Source: Diplonema japonicum
Taxonomy: Eukaryota > Euglenozoa > Diplonemea > Diplonemida > Diplonemidae
Reading direction: 5' to 3'
Assembly (NCBI GenBank): GCA_964019335.1
Contig: OZ025653.1
Span: 248,001 to 312,000, forward strand
Length of the DNA: 64,000 nt
Shown here in pieces: positions 30,901 through 41,030 of this stretch (its first letter is position 1; the number at the start of each line of letters is the position of its first letter). A program made the position numbers and the translations under genes. The notes beneath the pieces were generated by a model. It was given only the letters and a program-made list of their open reading frames with translations, made no database searches and was not told where the DNA came from.

Positions 30901-33900
30901 TCTCCAGTAGGACTCCCGCCGAACCAAGAAGTCATTTCGATGAACAGAGACAGGGCCTTCCGGAAGTGCGACAAGTCACAGACCGAGTTCGAAGACACTG
31001 CAAACCGTCGTGCACACTGCATGGCACGCACAACGCTGTACACGCCGTGGGCACCACCAGCCATGCTGGAGCACATCCGTGCCGCCGCACTGACGTCGTC
31101 CTTTTTCGTGGACGGCTGATTCAGGGAAAGCACTACTGAGGACCCTTTCGAGTACAGGCCCACGAATGGTACGAGCGGCCGCTCCTTGTTGATGGCACCC
31201 TTGATGCCAAGGGAGCCCTGCTGCACTCCATTCTTGAAAAACTGGACCACCTCTTGACTGCAGTGTACCTTCACTGTAATCTTATCCCCTTGGCTGTACG
31301 GCTCTCCTATCACGCCTTTGTTCTCGCCGTCTTCCCCGTGTGCCACTTTACCGTTGCTGCAATACACCCACACGAATTCGCACTTTTCCACTTCCCTGTC
31401 CATGTCCAGTGCTTCATTGTCTAGAGCAACGCCTATAGTTGTATTGTCAATGGGACAGTCCCCCACTATTACGTCCCACTCGTGCGACGCCGTCAGGGGC
31501 ATATCCACTATCGCATTGGAGTACTTATCCTTCGACCGCGTGACGCGAACCCTTCCACTGGGGTATGTGTATGCAGAGGTGCCTTTCCTGCTCCAGTGAG
31601 TGTCATTGGGGGCAAACAGGAGGTTACTGCATAGCAGTCGAAGTTCTTCTTCCAACACCTCCTTTTCCACTTTGTCGAGGGTCAGGATCGTGAAGCGGTT
31701 CGCAAAAGCGGGTGATAACGAGCCAAGCTGCGTGAAGTCGGCTGAGGCGAGCACTCTAAACCCTTCCTTAATTGTGATTTCCTGTTCCAGGTTCGGGCCC
31801 CTTTCCGCAACATAAAGTTCGGGCTGTTCTTCCAGCACCGAGTTCAGCCGTTCGAGCACGGTAGCTGAAGCTGATGGCAAATCGTCGAGCACGAGCCACT
31901 TTCCGGAAAGTGCTGCAGAAGTAACTGGGCCATCTACCCACTTTGAGACTGACCCCCCTTTGCCTTTCGCATCAGGTACCTGCTGCCCGAGGAGGTTCCC
32001 GACAACTGTCTCATTGTTCACGTTGCACAAGTAGTGGCTGCGTGTTCGCAAGGCGGCATAGCTGAGCAGGAGAGACGACGTTCCAATCCCCGATTTACCC
32101 ACCAGCAGCACGGGTCTGCCTAGGTCCATCACAAAGTCAAGCTGCCTGTAAACCCCGAGGAACCTGTCCGTCACGACAATTGGATGCTTCGGAGTGCTTG
32201 CATTCTCGTCCTGGTGAGACCACACACGGTCCCCAACATTAGGAAGATTTCCTCCTGACTTCCCCAGGCACTGCGCAATTGCTAACGGGACGTCCACAAC
32301 TGCTGGAGCTTTTGTCGTTTTGGCTGATTTCACCTGTTCAATAATCTTACTCACGTGGGACCTGCCCTTTCTCGTGTGGAACCTCACACCGTACGTACAC
32401 CATGCCGTCGCTACGTACCTACTCAGCACTGAAAGGGTCTTTGCCTCCACATCAGCGTGCTCCTCATTCACCCCTGCTGTCATTAGCTTCACGGAGTTGA
32501 TAATGTCACGGATGCTAAAAACTGTAAGCGGTGTCGCGATGGACGTCTTCTTATGACTGTTAACGAAATGCACCACCTTTAAATGTGTACCCACTATAAG
32601 CTTTCCAATGTCGATCCATGATGCGGGTATGTCCCCTAACACCTCCGCTAGCTTTGAACATGCGATCTCCACCAGCTCATCGTCAGGGAGCTCCAGAAGC
32701 TTGACAGGGTGGAACCTTGACAGGAATGCAGCTGACAAGCTCTGTCGTTTTCCTTTGAAGAGCCCGCTGCAGGGGTTCTGTGTGATTATGAGGCGGAAGC
32801 CTGGGTGGCGACGTACTTCTCGAGCTGCACGCGCGGGGTTCGAAGGGTCAGGGAGCATCAAGAGTCCAGTGTCGAGTGCGGTTTCCAGGGTAGCAAGCAC
32901 TTCTTCCTGCGCCAAGTTGCACTCATCTAGCACGAGTAACGCGCCGTCTGTGAAGGCATCCGTGAACGGCGCATGTGAAAGCTCCAGCTTCCCCTTCGTG
33001 AGCTGCATCCTCCCGACGAGATCTTCGACAGTTGTGCTCGACGACAAGTTGAAGCGGATTGATCTCCTCCCCGAGCGTTTAGCCGCAGCTGCCACGCTTG
33101 CTGTTTTCCCGACCCCCGTGTCCCCCTCAATCAGCAGCGGCACATGCGACTGCAGCGCCTTACACAGAGTACCCACGTTCTGTGAAGTCGTCCGCGTGAA
33201 CACCATCCCTTTGGAGCTTTCTGTCTGCGGGATAATCTCCGATACACGCTTACCTCCGCTCACATCTGATGTTGATGTAGCTATCCTAAAGTCAGTTGTG
33301 TTTTCCTGAAGCTTTATGCGCATCGCTTGCACGTCATTTTTAAACACTAGTTCGGGGTGAAAGTTCGCACGTTTGCTAGCGGCTCCGTATGGTTGGTATT
33401 TGGATTCCCCCTGCGAGGGCGGGGCGTCGTCTGGCGGCAGGCCTATGGCAGCCCTAAAAAGTGGTATCCATGTTCCAGGGTCCGACGCAGACATTCGCAA
33501 GAATTTTCGAGCCTCACTAAAGAACGCCATGCGTACCTCGTTCGGGAAGTCAGATAGGAGCGGGGGAATCCGTGAAACAAGGTGTGGCTTGTCTGTTGCC
33601 CATGAAACGATCTCGGCGGCCATACGCACGCCATGCGGGCGATGCAGCACCGCCAACAGCACATCGGAGATATCTGTCTCCTGGATGAGTCCTCCGGGAA
33701 CAGGGAAACCGCATTCAATGGCCTCCTCAAGTGCTGCGACATAGTAAGGGGCGGTAGGTTTTACGGACCCCAGGGGGAGGGGATAGGACGGGAAACGATG
33801 AAGTTCACCGAGACGCACAATAGCTTGGTGGTTCTCTTTTTCAAGAGCTTCCACTTCTCGTTCGCTTTTCTGATCTTTTTTCTTGATCGCCTCCTGTTGC

Positions 33901-34058
33901 ACCAACCCAACTCTTCCTTTGTAGATCACTTTCACGTACGTCTCTTGGCCCAGCACTGTCAGCGGAGCGTCTCCTTCACATTCCTCGCAGCCCAGTTCCC
34001 CCCAGAATGTCACATCGCTTTCCAACTTTTCAGCCCGATAGGCATGCTTACTCGACAT
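21973..34058 (-). CDS. Giant midasin-like AAA protein with VWA-like and SPRY domains
   Basis: 4004 residues from exons 34058-29417, 29377-29243 and 29210-21973. The introns are 39 nt (29416-29378, GTATAT...GCACAG) and 32 nt (29242-29211, GTATGT...CACACAG). Exon total 12,015 nt is divisible by three. It has dynein-related AAA modules. Walker A GDTGVGKT (~res 313) pairs with Walker B LLVLDECNLA and TQNP. A degenerate GKSGIGTS lies at ~655. GVPGIGKS (~1759) pairs with WILLDELNLAPPEV, and GPTASGKT (~2102) with WVLLDNIDWAQPA, RLNSLLE and FFTANP, very like midasin. A Pro-rich then Asp-rich linker follows (~2490-2530), then a C-terminal VWA-like domain (~3040-3180) lacking a clear DxSxS MIDAS. SPRY domains occur at ~830-980 and at least twice after ~3540. 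SPRY is not part of canonical midasin (a 60S assembly factor), so this is probably a paralogue. Confidence 0.85.
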
Positions 34059-34063
34059 TCGAC

Positions 34064-34081
34064 CTGAAGAGAGTAAACAGC
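34064..34081 (-). other. Candidate trans-splice acceptor
   Basis: TGTTTACTCTCTTCAG (G at 34064) is a strong pyrimidine-rich acceptor 5 nt upstream of the giant gene's ATG. Confidence 0.5.
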
Positions 34082-34593
34082 TACACGACGATAAATATGA
34101 AAGAAGGAGAAGGTCATCAAACTGTGATAACAGCTTTTCTTTTTCTTAACGCCTCGTATCACTAAAAGCCGTCAAGCATCCCCCTCTATTGGAACACCCT
34201 CAAGGCCTGCAAAGGTCCTAAAGGGTGGCTTCTTCGGCGTTTCTTCGTGAATGACTTTAAAAAGAACCTTCTCAGCCGACCCCTTTTGGAAGAAATTCTC
34301 GAAAACCCCCCTTAAAACCCCCCTCCGAGACTGTGACAAGGGCTCGAACGATAGGGTGAAGAAATCCTTAAAATTAAAAAAAAAAAAAAAAAAAAAAAAC
34401 AAAGATGGGTTTCTCTTTCCCTCTGTTCAGCCCCGTTTCTCTTTTTTGCTTTCTTTGTTCTCCGCCGTTATAAAACGGGGTGATATAGCTGTGTACTTTA
34501 AAAAAAAGAAGGGAAAAAAAAAAAAGAACAACTTTAACAGAAATATAGTATTGACAAAGATGAAAGCCGTTGCGAAACAAGCAGCCCGTGTCC
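34082..34593. other. Intergenic spacer with a possible orphan exon
   Basis: Contains a T-rich tract on the minus strand ending in AATTTTAAG near 34370, followed by an open frame without ATG down to 34172 (phrases FENFFQKGSAEKVLFKVIHE and FRTFAGLEGVP). It has normal composition but no start codon. It could be an alternative last exon of the carboxypeptidase gene, a gene remnant or chance. Confidence 0.35.
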
Positions 34594-37500
34594 TCAACTC
34601 CTCCGTCTGGAAATTGCCATGTTGCCTCTGATGGGCTTTGTTGTTTGGGACGCTGCTGTATCTGAATTAGAAAAAGATTTGAAGGAACATACCGACTGGA
34701 GCGGCGGGGGGCGCTGGAGTTTGGCCTAGAGTACTCCTTTTCGGGCGGCTGGAGGAGTTGGGACGAACCTACAAGAGAGATGGTAAAGTGAGAACACAAC
34801 CATTGCATACCTGAGTCCTTAGCACATTGCTTATACCTAACGACCCTGCTCTCAGCCGTATTGGGGGGTGCGGCAAGGCAGCAGCCTGTGGTTGATGCCT
34901 GTCAAGCACCCCGCATACCCGCAATGAGCCTGTCGAAGAGTACCGCCGCGACGTGTGCCTTAGGGACCCAACAGCCACATTTTCAAGGGCGAGCTGTTTA
35001 CATTCACTTATGCCATAGGACCATACCTGTCGTGAGGGACGCTCTCTTCGCCCACTGTCACCCCTCCGCAGAGGCGTGCGCCCTTCGTTATCTGGCAGAG
35101 GGAACACCCTCCCGTTGGAGATGCGTTGCTGCAGTGATGACACCAACCCGCTCCTCGGTACCATTGGCTGCAGGTTCTTTTTCTTTTTACGTTTTGCCTT
35201 CTTCTTGCTAGGCTGCCGAGAAACAACCTTCTTCTCATCTACAACAGGTGCATCACTACCCGCGATGCCTGCGTCGCCTTCATCGTCGGTCTCGACATCT
35301 TCTTCTTCCTCCTCTTCTTCTTCTTCCTCAGGCCGTGTGTCGTTCTCCACCTCCATGTGCACGATGGGCGGCTGTATTTCCTCATCTTCTAGCTGTATCT
35401 CGGTTGCCTTCTCGACTTTCTTCTCAACTTCTTGTTCTTTGCCTGCAGTGGCTTCACCTGTTGCCTTTTCCTCTGCAGCTGTTGAGCTGCTGTCCGAGTC
35501 TGTGCTCTCGTCGGGGTCGATATCCGCCTCGGCAGAATGCCGTGCCCGCTCTCCTAGGAAGTCACGCGACACGATTGCTGTGTTTGGGAATAACGTGCTG
35601 ACGGGCACTGAAGCCCCGACGCTAGGGGAGCTCAACGGGGCGAGGTCGGAGGTGAAGCTGTAGGCCTCGGCGACATCCTCGTCGCCTTCAGGCAAAGCTT
35701 TTCGCTCTTCCTCGTAAATGGACTTCAACAGTTCATCATCCAGGTCGACCGCCCTCTGCAAGGCTGCATGCAAGTCCTCCTTCGCTCGTGCGGCTTTGCT
35801 TTCGAATTCTGCCCTTTCGTCCACGTCATTGTCTTCGTGGTACCCTGTGTCCAGCTCCACGGCCTCTTCCTCCGCAGCAGCGGCGTCGGCAACAGCAACA
35901 GGATCAGCAATGGCGTTTAAGTCACTCGCCCCGAGCTCGCCCTCAGAGCTTTCTGATTCCTCGATCTCCTCTTCTTCTTCACAGAACTCGGAACATTCAT
36001 TCTCGTGGCTGACATTGCTCGCCGTCTCCATTTCATCTATGAAGGCCTTCACTTCTTCCGCGATCGCTATGTAGTCTGCCTCCTCGCCCGCATCAGACAA
36101 CGCCTCTCTCTCTTCCGCTTCCAGCTGCCAAGTTTCTTCTTGGTCAGTCAGTCCCTTGGCTGACGATGGGCGCAGGCAGGACGAATGGCCATGTGCCCCA
36201 TCGTGTGCCTGTGGGTGTGGTGTGACGGACTTCTTCCTGTCGTCATCATTCTCCGTTTCTTGTGCTTCCGACTGGCGGCGGTCAGTTCTTGAGGCGTAGG
36301 AGGATATGCCGTATGTGTCGATGCAGCGCGGCATGTCGCCACTGTCGCGTCCTGACTGCATAGCGCAGAGTTCGGCCACCACAGACTGCACGAAAGCCTG
36401 GTTGGGGTTGATGTACTCATGCACAGCACGCAGCAGCATCATGCCTAACTCCTGGTACTGCACAATGGTGTAGTTCCCGTCGCCAACGGACGACGACCCC
36501 AAGAACGACGCCTCGATGGTGTACGAGAGTGGGATGCCAAGCTCAGCCCAATTCACGACCCTTGCCGTACCTTCCTTCTTTTTGGTGATGTGGAAGGTGC
36601 ACTCATCGTATGCAAACTCCGAGCAAAGCTTCGACATCATGAGCGGGAGGATCTTCTCGGAGTGGGGGTACTTTGGGGCAGACTTGAGCCTGTATCTCCT
36701 AGCGTTGCTGTTCCCGTATGCGAAGACGTTTTGCTTTCGGGAGTGGCCGTGGATGTCGAAGAAGAGGGAGACCTCACCCTTACTGAGGAGCTTGCGGATG
36801 TAGTTCTTGACGTGGTAGATGGTAGGGTGCAGCACCTCGTTAGGGGACTTCCAGCACCTGTTCAGGTCGTAGCCGTTTGTGTCGCATCGGTAGTTCCCAA
36901 TGGCCACGCCGTCGGGGTTCAGCATGGGGATGAAGACAAACCGGTACTGCTCGAGGAGGTCGATGCTCCAGACCTTATTGGAGGTCAGGAAGTCCAGCAT
37001 GCCCTTCACAACCCACGAGGCGTTGGTCTCACCGGGGTGGACCCGCCCGGACACAACAATGTACTTCTTCTCCGTTTTGTCCGCCGCGCCGCTTGTCTTT
37101 GTCTTCTTCGTCTTCTTTGAGATCTTTATGATATCACACCGCCTGCCCTGCACCGTGGTGCACAGCGCGTCACGTTTGAACTTGTAAAACGACTGTCTTT
37201 TGCTAGCTTCCTCGAGCGATCGAAGGTATATCTGCAAGTCTGTGTACGTGAACGGGTAGCAGTACGCCAGGTAGTACACATCTTTTGGGTCGTTTAAATC
37301 GAGGGTGAAGGACATGGCGTAGAGGTCGCAGGTCTGGTTGTTCCGCTCACGCTTGGGCAGGCGGGACCTGAAGTAGCAGACCTTGTTCCCTACAGAGGTC
37401 CATTTTTTGAGCTTTCTGGAGTAGAAGCAGGGGCGAAGGCCTTTGTTGTATAAGGACGAGGGCTTCACGAAATTGACGATATTGAAAGTGTACGTGGCAG

Positions 37501-37837
37501 GGTGTGCATTGGTGACACTGAAGTTAAACCATTGTGTTGACCCCCGTGCGTTGGCGTCGCTGGCGAGTTCTAAATCGTACTCGTGTGTGGCTATTTGGTA
37601 AGACCTCTCTAGATTGCCAGATTCAAACTCAGAAGAAAACAGCAGTGAAGAGGGTGAATCGCCCTGTGCCACTGGGTCTGTGGTCGAGTAGACTAACTTC
37701 TCCATTGAATTCCTTCTGTTGTGAAATTCCTTACTCCTTGTGTTGATCATCTCCTTCTGGGCCGCCCCTAGCCCGTCATTACCTTCGTCTGATTTCGGCA
37801 TCGTGAACCCCCCTAGCGTTTGCTTGGGGAAATACAT
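34594..37837 (-). CDS. Cytosolic carboxypeptidase (M14, AGBL/CCP family)
   Basis: 1056 residues from exons 37837-34811, 34768-34693 and 34661-34594. The introns are 42 nt (34810-34769) and 31 nt (34692-34662), both GTATG. This family removes glutamates from tubulin and other proteins and is common in ciliated cells. The N-terminal beta domain (ARGSTQWFNFSVTNAHPATY) leads into the zinc peptidase: HPGETNASW (zinc His and Glu), YDLNRCW, FFDIHGHSRKQNVFAYGN (second His) and SYTIEASFLG (catalytic Glu region). After ~residue 480 the chain is long, acidic and Ser/Glu-rich, with a poly-Glu tract and a Lys-rich patch, so the tail is probably disordered. The start could be the second Met at 37801. The two terminal exons add only 47 residues and are less certain than the catalytic part. 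Confidence 0.9.
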
Positions 37838-38287
37838 TGTTTTTTACTTCTTTTTTTTCTTCTTTTCTTTTTATTTAACACATTTGTTTTTGAGGGTTTT
37901 TTTTTTTTTTTTTTTTTACTCCCCCCTTTTCTTTTGTGGTAAATATTTTCTTTTGTTGTTAAAATTGCGGGGGGGGGGGGGGGGAAGATATGAAAGAATG
38001 AAGAAAAGAAATGAAGGAAAAGAATGAAGGCACATTGCAACAGAAAAAAGAAAAAAATAAAGGTAAAGCGGAAGAGAAAAAAAAAAGAAGGCATATAAAT
38101 ATATTTGAAAGAATGAAGGCATTTTTTTTTTTTTTTTTTTGGAAGGGAAAGAGATGGAAAAGGAAAAAGAAAAAGAAAGAAAAAAGAAAATATAAGGGAT
38201 ACTGTATCGGTAGCAAGAAAGCGATGGAAAAAAAAAAAGGAAAAAAAAAAGTAACAAGGAAGGGCATTGGGGGATCTAAGAAAAAAA

Positions 38288-38319
<32 letters not shown>

Positions 38320-39373
38320 ACGATGATGAAGAGGGAGAGAGAAGCGTCAGTCCACCCCCGATTTTTCTATTTTTTTTTTTCCATTTTTATTTTTGGAGAG
38401 AAAGGGGGAAATAAAAAAATGGGGGCAGGAGGTGAGAGGAGAAAAGACCAAACGAAAAAGAAAGCGTCACATCGGAGGGCGTGCCTGGTCCCCATTACCT
38501 CGCATCCTTTTCTTTTGCTGAAGCCAAATGCGATCCATGTTAGTGCCTAGGTGGTTGGAAGGGGAGGTGTCGTTACGCACCTAGACATGGCCGAAGGTCT
38601 TGCTGCCCCTGAAAAGAAAAGAAAAAATTCAACAGCTTTTCTTTTTTCTTCTTTTCTTTAATTCTCCCAGCTCTTTACAAAGAGGGCGGCACCTAGTCAA
38701 CCAACAAAGCCACAGCAGCCAACGACTTCAGCACAAAGAAGAGAAAAAAGAACAGTTTTTCTAATTTCTTTTAATTTTTTTCTTTTTGACTTTGACCCCC
38801 CTACCTCCCCTCCTTTTCCCTGATTTCCTTTTTCTTCCTTTTTTTTTTTTTCTTTTCTTTCTTCTTATTTCGACACCCGGTTCCCTCTTTTTTTTCCCAA
38901 TGGAATGGAGGGAAAAAAAAAGGGAAAGAAAAAATCGTTTTTTTTTTTTAAAAATAAAATGAGAGGTATTTGTGGAATATCAAGACGGAGGCTGCCTATT
39001 ATATATATCAAAAAAAAAAAAAAAAAGAGACGAGTAAGAAAAAAAACAACAAAAAATGCTTCTGTCAAGCAAAGATATGAAAAAAAAGAAGGGGGAAAAA
39101 AAAAGAAAAGAACAAAGAAAACGCGTGCGGCGATTTTTCTTTTTGGTGTTTTTTTTTTCTTTTTTCTTTTTCTTCCTTTTTTAAAATTGTAAAAAAAAAG
39201 CAAAAAATAAAACCGCCGCTCCCATTTTCTTTTTTCTTTCTTGTTCTTTTTTTTTTTTTTAAACCTTCTTCTCATTTTCGGGCGAGTACTTAATCATGAC
39301 CAAATCTCTTACCTATGAAGATGTTTTTTTTTTTTTCTTTTTTCTTTTTCTCCCCACCCCAAAAAAGAAAAAA
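37838..39373. other. Long low-complexity spacer
   Basis: 1.5 kb of A/G- and T-runs with a 16-nt G run at 37969-37984. The exception is a normal-complexity island at about 38460-38740. It contains a CTTTTCAG acceptor-like site on the minus strand (G at 38609) and an inverted repeat. I see only very short frames there and cannot support a protein. Confidence 0.5.
38535..38590. repeat. Imperfect hairpin in spacer
   Basis: Outer arms CCATGT/ACATGG and inner arms CTAGGTG/CACCTAG can pair, with a 6-nt bulge on one side and a loop of about 24 nt. It could be part of a small structured RNA or a degraded element. Confidence 0.4.
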
Positions 39374-40860
39374 TCAAACCTCCTTTATAATCTCAAGCGC
39401 AGCAGTTAAATCCTCCATGTTGTGCCCAGCAGAGATGCAAAAGCGCACCCTTGACTCAATGAGCGGCGTTGCGGGGTAGCCAACCACCACCACGGCAAGC
39501 CCTCTCTTAATGCACTCTCTGGAAAACGCAGGCATTTTGGCAGGGTTGTATAGAAGTGCTGGAATCACAGGCGAGGCATCTTTTTTTTTTTTTTTTTTTT
39601 TTTTCCTCTCTCCAAATTCATACCGTCACCATAAACAGTGAGACCAAGGTCAACCAGACCTTTTCTGAAGAATCTTGCGTTGGAAGCGATGCTAGCAAGG
39701 GCTTTTTTTCCATGGTCTGTACCATCTCGGCCCATGACGACCTCCAACGCGGACAGCGCCTGTTGCGCACACCCAGCAGGAAGTGACGAAGCACAAACCG
39801 CTCCACCTGTGTTCTCCCTAAGCATCCTTATAACATCCCTGTCGCCTGCAATGTACCCACCTATAGATCCAAAGGACTTAGTGTAAGTCCCCATAAGGAG
39901 GTCTACCTCTGACGAAGGAACGTTCATGTATTCGCAGACACCCCTTCCAGTGGCGCCTATGGCACCGATGGAGTGGGCCTCGTCGACGTATAGTAAGCAG
40001 TTGTACTTGTTTTTAATCTCAACTATCTTTTTGAGGTTCAGGATCTCACCCTCCATGGAGTAGATGCCCTCGACGACGATCATGATTTTGTTCCATGGTT
40101 TGTGTGTGCGGGGCTGGCCTTGCCAGATGGCCTTTTTGATAACCGCTTCGAGTTGTTGGAAATTGTTGTGTTTGAAAACCTTAATCTTGGCCTCCGATCC
40201 ACGCGCCCCTGCTACAAGCGACGCATGGTTAAGACAATCGGAAATGAGCAGGCAGCCTTTTCCAGCGATGACAGGTAGCGTTGTGGAGTTCGTCGCGAAC
40301 CCCATGCCGATTACAACCGCGTCTTCCTTCCCACAAAATTCTGCTGTTAATTTTTCAAGTTTCTGCAGTGGCGATGTCATGCCCGACTCTGCTGAAGCGC
40401 TTGCCGCACCGACGCCGTACCTTCTGATACTTTCTTTGACAGCGTCCAGTACAAATGGTGGGTTTTCGGCAAATCCCAAATAGTTGTAACTGCTTAGGTT
40501 GACGCAGGGTATCGTATTCCCGGTCAGTTTAAACGAAATGTTGTAGTCATCGCTGACGCGCTCCATGACGCCGAACCTCGCACCTGGTCTCGTGTTGATC
40601 GGCCTGTTCCAGCAGTCCCTGATCCTTGTGTACAGCCTCCTTGTGTAAAAGTCATCGAAATCCCTCAACAACGGGGCGTATCCCTTGCGTGTCGCCCTTG
40701 ATTTTGCAGGGAAAAACTGTCTGTACATTTCTCTCAGGTACCCCATCCCGATCAACACACCATATCCTAGGTACGTGGTGAACGAGATCCAGAAGGGGAT
40801 GTGGTTGTCCTCTTCGAAGGGGGAGTCGTTGGACTTCTTTTCTCCTGTTTTTTTGCTCAT
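39374..40860 (-). CDS. LCB2: Serine palmitoyltransferase subunit LCB2
   Basis: 480 residues from exons 40860-39624 and 39579-39374. This PLP enzyme of the alpha-oxoamine synthase family condenses serine with palmitoyl-CoA at the ER, the first step of sphingolipid synthesis. Visible features are an N-terminal membrane segment ([20 protein letters not shown]), [37 protein letters not shown] and the PLP-lysine motif [15 protein letters not shown], which marks the catalytic LCB2 rather than LCB1. The intron (39623-39580, 44 nt) starts GTATGA and ends in a run of about 23 A then G, without any pyrimidine tract. The junction gives [16 protein letters not shown], aligning with the family's YGNEDSPVVP, so the unusual acceptor is supported by homology. 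The frame is open upstream to 40935; I chose the ATG at 40860. Confidence 0.95.
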
Positions 40861-40980
40861 TTTTTCTCTATTTTCTTTTTTTTTTTTTTTTTCTTCCAGC
40901 CTGGGGTGTGTATTTTTTGAACAAGGTGGAGCCAAAGCACTTAGCAGGTGGCTAGAAAAAAAAAATCATAAGATGGATGT

Positions 40981-41016
<36 letters not shown>

Positions 41017-41030
41017 AAAGTCGTGTTTTA
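40861..41030. other. Spacer with poly(T) tract
   Basis: A 33-nt T run near 40982-41014 (poly(A) on the sense strand of the minus-strand genes) lies close to the stop of the helical-repeat gene. No gene here. Confidence 0.5.

Noticed and set aside
34769-37837. Carboxypeptidase ending at 34769
   Set aside because: The terminal residues after the GTATG donor at 34810 look non-coding; splicing to two short exons gives a consistent frame. Confidence in the tail is still modest.
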